A stretch of 60,000 nucleotides of DNA from assembly GCF_032854445.1 (NCBI RefSeq), contig NC_088295.1, forward strand, positions 93,987,805-94,047,804. The letters are read 5' to 3'. This DNA comes from Liolophura sinensis (lineage: Eukaryota > Mollusca > Polyplacophora > Chitonida > Chitonidae). The notes below the pieces were generated by a model. It had not been told where the DNA came from. It worked only from the letters and a program-made list of their open reading frames with translations, and searched no databases. Positions 1 to 13,100 of the stretch are shown here, one piece after another. Numbering within the stretch: the first letter of the stretch is position 1; each line of letters opens with the position of its first letter. Position numbers and translations under genes: made by a program.

Positions 1-299
1 AACGGACCATGAAAAACTTTGTATAATCAGTTTATTCACATTCACGCAATCAGGAAGATCAATTATTGGGCAGTAACCCAGGGGTCAAGCAGTGTTACAC
101 ATAATTTTCAAAGGTAGTGCTGTACTCCCTACTTTTTCACAAGAAGATGTACTGGCTAAGCTTACTGCGGTACACATTTTTTGAAAATATTCAACACTTC
201 ACTATTTTGGGCCCCCAGCAATACACCTGTGTGAAGTGTGAAGTTGATTGAATGAAGGGAGTTCAGAAAATCGAAAGACCTACATGTCCATACAGGTTT
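1..299. other. Unannotated intronic sequence, left edge
   Basis: No exon, RNA or repeat recognised. It lies downstream of MSH2 exon 8 on the minus strand and is probably intronic. Confidence 0.4.
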
Positions 300-1450
300 A
301 CAGACCTACCAGTACAGAAAGTCTTGTAATTACATATAGGCCTACATAGACCTACCAGTACAGAGAATCTTGTAATTACATATAGGCCTACATAGACCTA
401 CCAGTACAGAAAGTCTTGTAATTACATATAGGCCTACACAGACCTACCAGTACAGAGAATCTTGTAATTACATATAGGCCTACATAGACCTACCAGTACA
501 GAGAATCTTGTAATTACACATAGGCCTACATAGACCTACCAGTACAGAAAGTCTTGTAATTACATATAGGCCTACATAGACCTACCAGTACAGAGAATCT
601 TGTAATTACATATAGGCCTACATAGACCTACCAGTACAGAAAGTCTTGTAATTACATATAGGCCTACACAGACCTACCAGTACAGAAAGTCTTGTAATTA
701 CATATAGGCCTACATAGACCTACCAGTACAGAAAGTTTTGTAATTACATATAGGCCTACACAGACCTACCAGTACAGAAAGTCTTGTAATTACATATAGG
801 CCTACATAGACCTACCAGTACAGAAAGTCTTGTAATTACATATAGGCCTACATAGACCTACCAGTACAGAGAATCTTGTAATTACATATAGGCCTACATA
901 GACCTACCAGTACAGAAAGTCTTGTAATTACATATAGGCCTACACAGACCTACCAGTACAGAAAGTCTTGTAATTACATATAGGCCTACATAGACCTACC
1001 AGTACAGAAAGTCTTGTAATTACATATAGGACTACATAGACCTACCAGTACAGAGAATCTTGTAATTACATATAGGACTACACAGACCTACCAGTACAGA
1101 GAATCTTGTAGTTACGTATATGACCACACAGACCTACCAGTACAGAGATTCTTGTAATTACGTATAGGCCTACATAGACCTACCAGTACAGAAAGTCTTG
1201 TAATTACATATAGGCCTACATAGACCTACAGTACAGAAAGTCTTGTAATTACATATAGGCCTACATAGACCTACCAGTACAGAGAATCTTGTAGTTACGT
1301 ATATGACCACACAGACCTACCAGTACAGAGATTCTTGTAGTCACATATAGGACTACATAGACACAACGGTACAGAGATTCTTGTAGTTATACATAGGCCC
1401 ACATAGACACAACGGTACAGAGATTCTTGTAGTCACATATAGGACTACAA
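300..1450. repeat. Minisatellite, 46-bp unit, about 25 copies
   Basis: Tandem copies of a unit containing AGACCTACCAGTACAG and TTGTAATTACATATAGGCC. Two variants, with AAAGTC or GAATC after CAG, alternate in an irregular higher-order pattern. Copies degenerate toward the right end from about 1080. It lies in the presumed MSH2 intron 8 or beyond. Confidence 0.93.
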
Positions 1451-2935
1451 GTATATGTATGTACATGTCGACTGCCCAGAATTATGACTTGTCATGACAT
1501 TCTGGAATACATTAATTATTTCAGCTCTTTCCTGACGAGAAATGAATCTGAATCGAGCTCACAGGCCTACATTTATTACAACCTGTAGGCCCACTGGATT
1601 TATTCCAATAACTCACTGAAAAATTTACCTTTTTATTTTGTTTTGATAACGGGGGTTGCAGTATTATTTCATCCTATGGTAACTTGCCTAATGCGACTTT
1701 TTTTCCCAGTCACAACATTTCTGTGTACATGAACAACTGCCGTTCTGGGATCAAAACAAGATACCCTTGTTATGCTAAATCCAAATGTAGGCCTACATTA
1801 GAAGTCAAAAATTTATCATTTGTGTTTTATTTATAGGCAGTATATAGTATAAATCTAAAGTGTTTCTGAACACTGTTCTCGTGACCATTGTGTTTCACTG
1901 CATCAGCTTCTCTCCTCGGAAATGACCGATACATGTGCACGTTGGAAACTGGACCCCTGATGACAATTTAACATAGCATAAATAACTGACGATCAATGTG
2001 TAGTTCAATCCATTCATTAGGAGTGATATTAGGAAGATTTAATGCAGTACAGTAGCAGAACTTACTGTATAATAACCCAAATAACCATTTTTTTTTTTAG
2101 CCCTTGCTACATTTTCTTCACGGCAAACACTAGAGAATGTCACAAATACAAATATCACCATAGTCATTCTCCACGACTCCTGGTATTGGTACATGAGCCT
2201 TTGCTGTAACCTTCAGTTTCTGAAAACTAACACCTCATGGAGAGCATCCACAAGTAAACTACTTAAGAGATCTACTTTCAGTTTTGCTTTATATCTTGTC
2301 CGCTATAGCTTTCAGGAATTTAGGTGTACACACAAATTGTCATGCATATTCTGTACGTGCTGTTTTCATTTTAGAAGTGTATCATCTAGTTTTAAAGTGC
2401 ATTTATACATCTACGCCCCTTATGTGTAGCACTGGGGTTAAGGTCAAATGGCATACCCGCTGTCTGATAACTTCCACATTATTTTCATCACTAGGTAGGC
2501 CTAAATATTCTTAGGGGCTGTTTAATACGTAAACTTGATTACTTTACACGATGTAAATCTTTTCACTACATCCGCTATCACAGGCAATCAAGGTACCGAC
2601 CTGTACAGGACATTTACCGTTATGATCCTCAAAACAGCGCAAGCGCATTTGATAACCTTTGGTGACTCGAAACTAAACAAACAGTAAATGAAAGCACTAC
2701 AAATATTATTAAATTTTTGGGTTATTCACTGCATAATCATAACATATAAATCCTAACAAAACAATGAAGCAAAACATTACGAAAGGAAGCTAATATTTGA
2801 CCATAAGACTTGGTCTGTTTCGTTAAGCCCAGTGACACGTCATACTTGAGTGAAACTACTTCTGGCAAATTCTTACCATGTTTTAGTGGACCTCTGGTGA
2901 TTCTCACCAACAGACCCATAAACATTGCACAGACT
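1451..2935. other. Unique intronic sequence without recognised gene
   Basis: I looked on the minus strand for the next MSH2 exon (the segment after ITERKK) and found none. Short ORFs here have no recognisable similarity. Confidence 0.4.
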
Positions 2936-2944
2936 AGGAACAAC

Positions 2945-3732
2945 AGACCTGTACACTTCTATACACAAGCTTTACCTGTACACTTTTATACACAAGCTTT
3001 ACCTGTGCACTTCTATACACAAGTTTTACCTGTGCACTTCTATACACAAGCTTTACCTGTACACTTCTATACACAAGCTTTACCTGTGCACTTCTATACA
3101 CAAGCTTTACCTGTGCACTTCTATACACAAGCTTTACCTGTACACTTCTATACACAAGCTTTACCTGTGCACTTCTATACACAAGCTTTACCTGTGCACT
3201 CCTATACACAAGCTTTACCTGTGCACTTTTAAGCTTTACCTGTACACTTCTATACACAAGCTTTACCTGCACACTTCTGTGCAATTCTATACCCAAGCTT
3301 TACCTGTGCACTTCTATACACAAGCTTTACCTGTGCACTTCTATACGCAAGCTTTACCTGTGCACTTCTATACATAAGCTTTACCTGTACTCTTCTATAC
3401 ACAAGATTTACCTGTGCACTTCTATACACAAGATTTGCCTGTGCACTTCTATACACAAGCTTTACCTGTGCACTTCTATACACACGCATTACCTGTGCAC
3501 TTCTATACACACGTTTTACCTGTACACTTCTATACACAAGCTTTACCTGTACACTTCTATACCCAAGCTTTACCTGTGCACTTCTATAAATAAGCTTTAC
3601 CTGTGCACTTCTATAAACAAGCTTTACCTGTACACTTCTATACACAAGCTTTACCTGTGCACTTCTATACACATGCTTTACTTGTGAAATTCTATTCACA
3701 AGCTTTACCTGTGCACTTCTATACATGTGTAC
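2945..3732. repeat. Minisatellite, 27-bp unit, about 28 copies
   Basis: Unit contains CACTTCTATACACAAGCTTT and ACCTG. The 27-bp length is a multiple of three, so it creates open frames on both strands (2810-3377, and 2934-3741 minus) that are repeat translations and not genes. It lies in MSH2 intron 8. Confidence 0.95.
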
Positions 3733-4009
3733 CTTCACCAAGATTTGTCTATGAATGAATTTCCATCATACGTGCATTCTTGCTGATATAATACATGTAG
3801 ACACGACACTATCCGGTCTATGACAGCTGCAATAAACTTAAACCTTACCACTCCCAAACCACCATAACATGTTCCTTAGTGCTTTATCAAGTTTCAGTTT
3901 TATTTTGTTGCCTCATTCCTTGTATAAGTTTTAATTGTTGTGCTTATTGCATAGAGAAATTTGAAGCCTTTCTAAATGATAAATCTGAAAACTAATAGTA
4001 ACACATCAC
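3733..4009. other. Start of MSH2 intron 8
   Basis: Unique sequence between the exon 8 donor and the 27-bp array. Nothing else recognised. Confidence 0.5.
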
Positions 4010-4139
4010 CTTTCTTCCTCTCTGTTATCAGCAGGCCACTACGGTTGAGAACTTGCAGTAATCTGCTTCTATCCGGAGTAGCTTCCCCTGAACTGCCAGA
4101 GATCAGACACTCCTTTGGTCCAAGCTGAACAATTAATGC
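4010..4139 (-). CDS. MSH2: MSH2 exon 8
   Basis: 130 nt: 43 codons plus one base. It reads [20 protein letters not shown], then [15 protein letters not shown] and LLITERKK. It matches the connector-domain IQ.GPKEC....GE...R....I.R.G.LITERKK pattern. Acceptor TTTCAG, donor AAAG|GTGATG. This is the last MSH2 exon recognisable on this strand in the window. Confidence 0.94.
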
Positions 4140-7100
4140 CTGAAAAGAAAATGATATTCAAAGGCAATTACATGTAAAACTACTATTTCTGTAATATGAA
4201 AGTAGACCATGTGTACCTCCCTGCTGACAACTTAAAAGCAGTTACATGTGAAAGTAAGATTTGACTGATTCTGGGTAACAGCAACTAAATGTGCTCATAC
4301 AAATTATTCACTTCAATTTCTTTTTGTTTCTGTTTGTATATGTTATATATTTTCCCTTATTGGTGAAAAATAGCACTCAAGCTTGTATGTAAAATGCCTG
4401 TGTGAAGACAAAGCTTACAAAACATGCTTACTTTAGCACCAACAGTCATCCATATACATTTATGTAAAATACCTGTGTAAAGACAAAGCTTACAAAAATC
4501 CATATACATGTATGTCAGAATATAAAGTACATGTACAAGTTAGTAAAAAAACTTCTTAACAAATGTTAATAATAGATAAAAAAAATGAACACTATCTCTA
4601 CATGCAGGTAATGGTAACTTTTGCATCCAAGTTGGAGAACTGCTCGTTGTCTATCAACTGACAAATTGATCGTTGTCTATCAACTGACAAATGCCCTAAA
4701 TACATCCGAGTTGGAGAACTGCTCATCATCTCTCAACTGACAAATGCCCTCAATACATCCGAGTTGGAGAACTGCTCGCTGTCTATCAACTGACAAATTG
4801 ATCGTTGTCTATCAACTTACAAATGCCCTCAATACATCCAAGTTGGAGAACTGCTCGTTGTCTATCAACTTACAGATGCCCTCAATACATCCAAGTTGGA
4901 GAACTGCTCGCTGTCTATCAACTTACAAATGCCCTCAATACATCCAAGTTGGAGAACTGCTCGCTGTCTATCAACTGACAGATGCCCTCAATACATCCAA
5001 GTTGGAGAACTGCTCGTTGTCTATCAACTTACAAATGCCCTCAATACATCCGAGTTGGAGAACTGCTCGCTGTCTATCAACTGACAAATGCCCTCAATAC
5101 ATCCAAGTTGGAGAACTGCTCGCTGTCTATCAACTGACAGATGCCCTCAATACATCCAAGTTGGAGAACTGCTCGTTGTCTATCAACTTACAAATGCCCT
5201 CAATACATCCGAGTTGGAGAACTGCTCGCTGTCTATCAACTGACAAATGCCCTCAATACATCCAAGTTGGAGAACTGCTCGCTGTCTATCAACTTACAAA
5301 TGCCCTCAATACATCCAAGTTGGAGAACTGCTCGCTGTCTATGAACTGACAAATGCCCTCAATACATCCAAGTTGGAGAACTGCTCATTGTCTATCAACT
5401 GATAAATGCCCTCAATACATTCAAGTTGGTGAACTGTTCGTTGTCTATCAACTGACAAATGCCCTCAATACATCCAAGTTGGAGAACTGATCGTCTATAA
5501 CCTGACGGATGCCTTTACCTCCAAGTCGGAGAACTGGTCATTGTCTATCAACTAACAAATGTCCTTACTTCTAAGTTGGAAAATTGATCGTTGTCTGTAA
5601 ACTGACAAATGCCCTCACCTATAAATTGGAGAAATGAATGTTGTTGGAGAACTGATCCTCGTCTGTAAAATAACAGATGTCTTTACCTCCAAGTTAGAGA
5701 ACTGATAGTTGTCTGTAAACTAACAAATGTCCTTACCTCAAAGTTGGAGAACTGCTCGTTGTCTATCAACTGACAAATGCTCTCAACACATACAAGCTGG
5801 AGAACTGATCGTTGTCTATCAACTTACAAATGCCCTCAATACATCCGAGTTGGAGAACTGATTGTTGTCTATCAACTGACAAATTGATCGTTGTCTATCA
5901 ACTTACAAATGCCCTCAATACATCCAAGTTGGAGAACTGCTCGTTGTCTATAACCTGACAGATGCCCTCAACACATCCGAGTTGGAGAACTGCTCGTTGT
6001 TTATCAACTGACAAATGCCCTCAATACATTCAAGTTGGAAAATTGATCGTTGTCTATAACCTGACAGATGCCCTTACCTCCAAGTTGGAAAATTGATCGT
6101 TGTCTGTAAACTGACAAACACTCAACTTCCTCAAGGTAGGATCAGCAAAAGCAACACCAACAATCTGCAAACAGAAAAAGAAACTTACTATAATTTGTTC
6201 CTATCAAGACACTGTAACAAAGCATTCTACAAGCTTGTACCCAAATTACACTTTTCATTCTATAATATTTGTAGATTTATATTACACTTTTCATTCTGCA
6301 TATCTAGTGCCCAAATTATACTTTTCATTTTGGATAGGTACAGATGTCCTCTTATTTATTTATTTATTTGATTGGTGTTTACGCCGTACTCAAGAAGATT
6401 TCACTTATATTATGGCAGCAAGCATTATAGTGGGAGGAAACTGGGCAGAGCCCGGCGGAAACCCAGGACCATCTGCAGGTTGCTGGCAGACTTCCCACAT
6501 ACGGACGGAGAGGAAGCCAGCATGAGCTCGACTTGAACTCACAGTGATCGCATTGGAAAGAGGCTTCTGGGTCATTACACTGCGCTAATGCACATGTATG
6601 TCCTCACAATTAAGCATATACTAATAGGGAGTCAACAATCAGAGACCAGAACTAATGCCATCAATGGACATAGAGCTGGGGAGGGGGAGGGTGGAGTTGG
6701 TGGAGGCTGAGTGTGGCTGTCTGAGAACAGACACTTCCCTGCACTACTTACTCTCTGTCCCTCCTCAGATCCCAGCTTTACAGCCAACACCCCAGACGAT
6801 GTGGACATGTCATTGTTCCCAAACAAAATGTCCTCAAACTGGGTTAAGTTTCCAGGGGATGCCTGACACAAAGCAAAACAAAATTAAATGAGCAAGAAAA
6901 GTTAACCAAACAATCATTAAGTCGCAGAGAGAATTTATATTAAGGAAGTATACACGTAGCAACTGATTTTCTCTGTCAATATCAGTCGTCTTTCCTCTAA
7001 TCAAGGACAGACATTGGTATCTACATGTATGTTGCAAGTAACTGCTGGTTTAAAGAGGCTGATGGTTGATGACTGCGTGCTGAGAGAATTTTAATACCTT

Positions 7101-10100
7101 GAAGGCGTGCACCCAGTCATTGTTCTTGCCCGACGCTTTGTTCCTGTAGACCTCCACACGGTACTGACGCACCAGAAGCAGATCTCTGACCAGTGACTCA
7201 AAGTTCAGCTTACTCAGGACCACCGACTCTAACCTCTTCTCACCTGAGGGAGACCAAAAAAAAAAAATTAAACTTAAACATAAATAAAAATGTGCAAAGC
7301 ATTGTTTGCTAACAAATCAATAACATGTTACAACAGACATAGCTATTCTCCATTCAACCATTAATGATCTGTCAGCATAACCAGGTTGGTCTCATTTTCC
7401 TGACAGGTTCGCACACTACGATGTTGTCTATAGTCTTAGGGGTGTCAGTTCAATGTACCAGTGACAATGTATGTTTTCATGTATCAGTGTTTTCTTTCAC
7501 AAGGGCCATGGCTGAGAAGTAAATACATGTATCTACCTGTACTTGACTATAGGAGGCAGTAATGAACTACCGGAGGCTGTAATGAACTACCGGAGGCTGT
7601 AATGAACTATACAAGACTGTAATGACTGTAGGAGGCTGTAATGAACTATTGGAGGCTGTAATGACTGTAGGAGGCTGCAATGACTGAAGGAGGCTGTAAT
7701 GAACTATACAAGGCTGTAATGACTGTAGGAGGATGCAATGACTGTAGGAGGCTGCAATGAACTATACAAGGCTGTAATGACTGTAGGAGGCTGTAATGAA
7801 CTATTGGAGGTTGTAATGACTGTAGGAGGCTGTAATGACTGTAGGAGGATGCAATGACTAGGAGGCTGCAATGAACTATACTAGGCTAAACAAGGTGAAA
7901 GTGTAAAAACCTAGGTTATAATGGTGCTCTCTCTTGCATGAGAGAACAACAAAACATGCGAGACTTTTAATTGCACATCAGGTGGTTTGCTACATAATCA
8001 TCAAGAATAAATCCATGTACACCTTTACTATTGCCAGTAACCCTAGATACAAGATGTATGATGTTAACTTTTTGAAACAAGGCCTGCATGATTTGATAAC
8101 GCAGGTCACAGCATCCTCTCCACAGCAACTGTATGTCCCTGTAATGTAGGTCATAACATCCTCTCTCCACAGCTACTGTAAATCCTTGTTATGTAGGCCA
8201 TAACATCCTCTCTCCACTCCTGCTGTAAGTCCCCGTATATAGGCAGGCCATAACATCCTCTCTCCACTCCTGCTGTAAGTCCCTGTATATAGGCAGGCCA
8301 TAATATCCTCTCTCCACTGCAACTGTAAGTCCCTGTATATAGGCAGGCCATAATATCCTCTCCCCACTGCAACTGTAAGTCCCTGTATATAGGCAGGCCA
8401 TAATATCCTCTCTCCACTGCAACTGTAAGTCCCTGTATATAGGCAGGCCATAACATCCTCTCTCCACTCCTACTGTAAGTCCCTGTATATAGGCAGGCCA
8501 TAATATCCTCTCTCCACTCCTACTGTAAGTCCCCGTATATAGGCAGGCCATAACATCCTCTCTCCACTCCTACTGTAAGTCCCTGTATATAGGCAGGCCA
8601 TAATATCCTCTCTCCACTCCTACTGTAAGTCCCTGTATAAAGGCAGGCCATAAAATCCTCTCTCCACAGCTACTGTAAGTCCCTGTAATGTAGGCCATAC
8701 CATCCTCTCTCCACTGTTACTGTAAGCCAATGTAATGAACTGTGTACACAAACCTCAGCCTTGGCCTTTATACCAAAATTCCCTAATTTTCTGTACATAT
8801 GCATTACAAAGGTCTTGTTCTGTTGGAATGCACATAGCACATTTTGATGATAGCTCCATCATCATGGTTATATTTTACCTGTACTTCGTCAGTCCCATGA
8901 CTACGTACCTTGACCCAGGTATTTGATCACCACTGATGTTAGAAGTACCATGACTAGTTACCTTGACCCAGGTATTTGATCAGTACTGATATTAGAAGTA
9001 CCATGACTACTTACCTTGACCCAGGTATTTGATCACCACTGATGTTAGAAGTACCATGACTACGTACCTTGACCCAGGTATTTGATCACCACTGATGTTA
9101 GAAGTACCATGACTACTTACCTTGACCCAGGTATTTGATCACCACTGATGTTAGAAGTACCATGACTACTTACCTTGACCCAGGTATTTGATCACTACTG
9201 ATATTAGAAGTACCATGACTACTTTGACGACCATAACCCAAGTACTTGATCACCACTGATATTAGAAGTACCATGACTACTTACCTTGACACAGGTACTT
9301 GATCACTACTGATATTAGAAGTACCATGACTACTTTGACTACCATGACCCAGGTACTTGATCACCACTGATATTAAAAGTACCATGACTACTTACCATGA
9401 CCCAGGTACTTGATCACTCCTGATGTTTTAAACACCTCCTTTGCCACAAACACAGCATCAGATCCATGCACTGTGTAGTAGTCCTACAAATATCCAAGGT
9501 ATACAGTGAAAACAGGAGCACAGGACACACATCAATGCTGACTCCCATGGGCCACATTCAGTTTCAATACCTGTTTTCATACATACCGTACACCTGCACA
9601 TTCAGCAGACATCCCTCAATGTATACATATATATTAACTGTTATACGTGTGTTGTTAATTAGTCAAACTGATCTTTCAGGAAAACTTATTCCATTTACAT
9701 AAGTGCTATTCATAACATAAATAATGATGTAACTGCATTTATCAACAGTAATACTCATGACAGAAATGATATACCTCCAAATATGAACAATACTATCCAA
9801 TAAGTGAATTCACTGCATTTATGGACGTTGCAATTCAAGGCTGAAAACAAAAACAATCAGTAGTTTATAACATCACCTACAACCGGTTATTTGTTCACAT
9901 GCACCTAAATTCAACGAATACACCACCGATAGGCTGATGGTTTATCTTCTGAACAAGTTTCACAACAAACCTATCAATAAAGACAGGTCTGATGTGTTCT
10001 GACAAGTAACTTTCATCCAACCAGAGATGTTGCAAAGCCAAAGTAATAAATCTTCAAAACTATGTCAGAATTACACCGAGGACCATTCACCACTGTTTAC

Positions 10101-13100
10101 ACACCACAAATTACTCAGTTCACCACTGTTCACACACAAATAAACTTACACAGTTCACCACAGTCCACCAATGTCCACACATAATTACTCAGTACACCGC
10201 TTGCTACACACAATTACTCAGTTCACTACATGCCACACCATTAATTACTCATTCACCACTGTTCTGACTTCAATACTGACTCAATTCACCACTGTTCACA
10301 CATAATTACTCAATTCACCACTGTTCACACATAATTACTCAGTTCACCACTGTTCACACACAATTACTCAGTTCACCACTGTTCACACATAATTACTCAG
10401 TTCACCACTTGCTACACACAATTACTCAGTTCACTACATGCCACACCATTAATTACTCATTCACCACTGTTCTGACTTCAATACTGACTCAATTCACCAC
10501 TGTTCACACACAATTACTCAGTTCACCACTGTTCACACATAATTACTCAATTCACCACTGTTCACACATAATTACTCAGTTCACCGCTGTTCACACATAA
10601 TTACTCAGTTCACCACTGTTCACACATAATTACTCAGTTCACCACTGTTCACACATAATTACTCAGTTCACCACTGTTCACATACAATTACTCAGTTTAT
10701 CACTGTTCACACACAATTACTCAGTTCACCACTGTTCACACACAATTACCCAGTTCACCACTGTTCACACATAATTACTCAGTTCACCACTGGTCACACA
10801 CAATTACTCAATTCACCACTGTTCACACATAATTACTCAGTTCACCACTGTTCACACACAATTACTCAGTTCACCACTGTTCAAACATAATTACTCAGTT
10901 CACCACTGTTCACATACAATTACTCAGTTTATCACTGTTCACACACAATTACTCAGTTCACCACTGTTCACACACAATTACTCAGTTCACCACTGTTCAC
11001 ACACAATTACCCAGTTCACCACTGTTCACACATAATTACTCAGTTCACCACTGTTCACACATAATTACTCAGTTCACCACTGTTCACACATAATTACTCA
11101 GTTCACCACTGTTCACATACAATTACTCAGTTCATCACTGTTCACACATAATTACTCAGTTCACCACTGTTCACACATAATTACTTAGTTCACCACTGTT
11201 CACACATAATTACTCAGTTCACCACTGTTCACACATAATTACTCAGTTCACCACTGGTCACACACAATTACTCAGTTCACCACTGTTCACACACAATTAC
11301 TCAGTTCACCACTGTTCACACATAATTACTCAGTTCACCACTGTTCACACATAATTACTCAGTTCATCACTGTTCACAAATAATTACTCAGTTCACCACT
11401 GTTCACATACAATTACTCAGTTCATCACTGTTCACACATAATTACTCAGCTCACCACTGTTCACACATAATTACTCAGTTCACCACTGGTCACACACAAT
11501 TACTCAATTCACCACTGTTCACACATAATTACTCAGTTCACCACTGTTCACATACAATTACTCAGTTCATCACTGTTCACACATAATTACTCAGTTCACC
11601 ACTGTTCACACATAATTACTCAGTTAACCACTGTTCACACATAATTACTCAGTTCACCACTGTTCACACATAATTACTCAGTTCATCACTGTTCACACAT
11701 AATTACTCAGTTCACCACTGGTCACACATAATTACCCAGTTCACCACTGCTCACACATAATTACTCAGTTCACCACTGTTCACAAACAATTACCCAGTTC
11801 ACCACTGGTCACACACAATTACTCAGTTCACCACTTGCCACACCATTAATTACTCAGTCGACCAACGTTCTGACTTCAATACTGACTCAGCTCACCATTC
11901 TTCACACAGATAACTGCTCAGTTGCTCAGTTACTCAATGCATGTGAACAACAGTTAACTTCTCAGTTGTGGACATTACCAACAATAATTCTAGCCTCAAA
12001 GTCCATAACCATGGGGACACAATCTGCTAGACAATGTCACGTACCGTTCTCTCAAACACACGAAGGGTGGTGCTGGACTTCTGAAAAAGCAAAAATGAAA
12101 TGAAAAACATCTTGCTAAACAAAGTGAACAAAACAGTGCCATAAACAGTTAACAAAAGTGGTGTTTACCCACTGATGGTTGAATGGATGTATCCATTCTC
12201 AAGTGAAACGGTCAGTAGGTTAGTATGTAGGACAGTTCATAATTACAACTACCCACAAAATTGTCTGAAACAAGTAGTGCATTCAATGGCAGATTTCCAG
12301 CAAAATTTCTTACCTACCCTGGCTTTTGAAAGTCTGACTGAATTAATTTAGGGTTCTAAATTAAAAAAGTTGCTCACATATCACATAGATTAGTGTTCAA
12401 AGACATTTTTAATGTGATCGTTCACTTGTAAACTGTTGATTTTATTTATTTATTCATTTGATTTGTGGTTTACACCGTACTCAAGAATATTTCACTTATA
12501 CGACGACGACCAGCATTATGGTGGGAGGAAACCCACAACCATCCGCAGGTTGCTGTACAGCCGGAGAGGAAGCCAGCATGAGCCGGACTTGACTGTTGAT
12601 TTTATAACTACATGGAAGGTAACTGCATTCAAATGATACCTTTTCACCCCAGTGTTGATATATTTCATGTTCACAGTGGGTAAGGCAACCAGAGGGGTGT
12701 AGGTATGAGATTTGTGCCTGGTACTATTCATGGTCCACACATTCTTGAAAGTTATACGTAAATTTCACCCTCGTCTTTACAACTTCCATGGGGGCTGGTT
12801 CCTTTTATCTCTCTGTTTCAGACCCCTCTCAAAATGGGAGGGGTGGAAAGTTTGTGCACTTTACCATGACCTTAAGACAGACATTATCATCATACTAAAT
12901 GTAACAACAACAACATCTTACCAAGGGAAGAGAGCGGTGGAAAGACAGGAAGCCTTGCTCTTGGGCAGAATCTATAAAGACAAAAATAGCAGTTGCATCA
13001 CTATCTGCCCAAAAATCAGATGCGGTTATTAATCAGTGAAACCACCTTGTCTTAAATTCCGCGTCTTACCTAGCTGCAGATCTTGTTTAGGTTGTACCGC

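Noticed and set aside
2737-2943. 68-codon minus-strand ORF, considered as a possible next MSH2 exon
   Set aside because: Its residues do not match the MSH2 segment that follows exon 8.
2810-3741. Long open frames on both strands (up to 163 codons)
   Set aside because: They translate a 27-bp minisatellite whose unit is a multiple of three. There is no start context, splice support or protein-like composition beyond the repeat.
4744-5349. 201-codon plus-strand ORF
   Set aside because: It is the 53-bp array read antisense to MSH2. The frame cycle of three units explains its openness.
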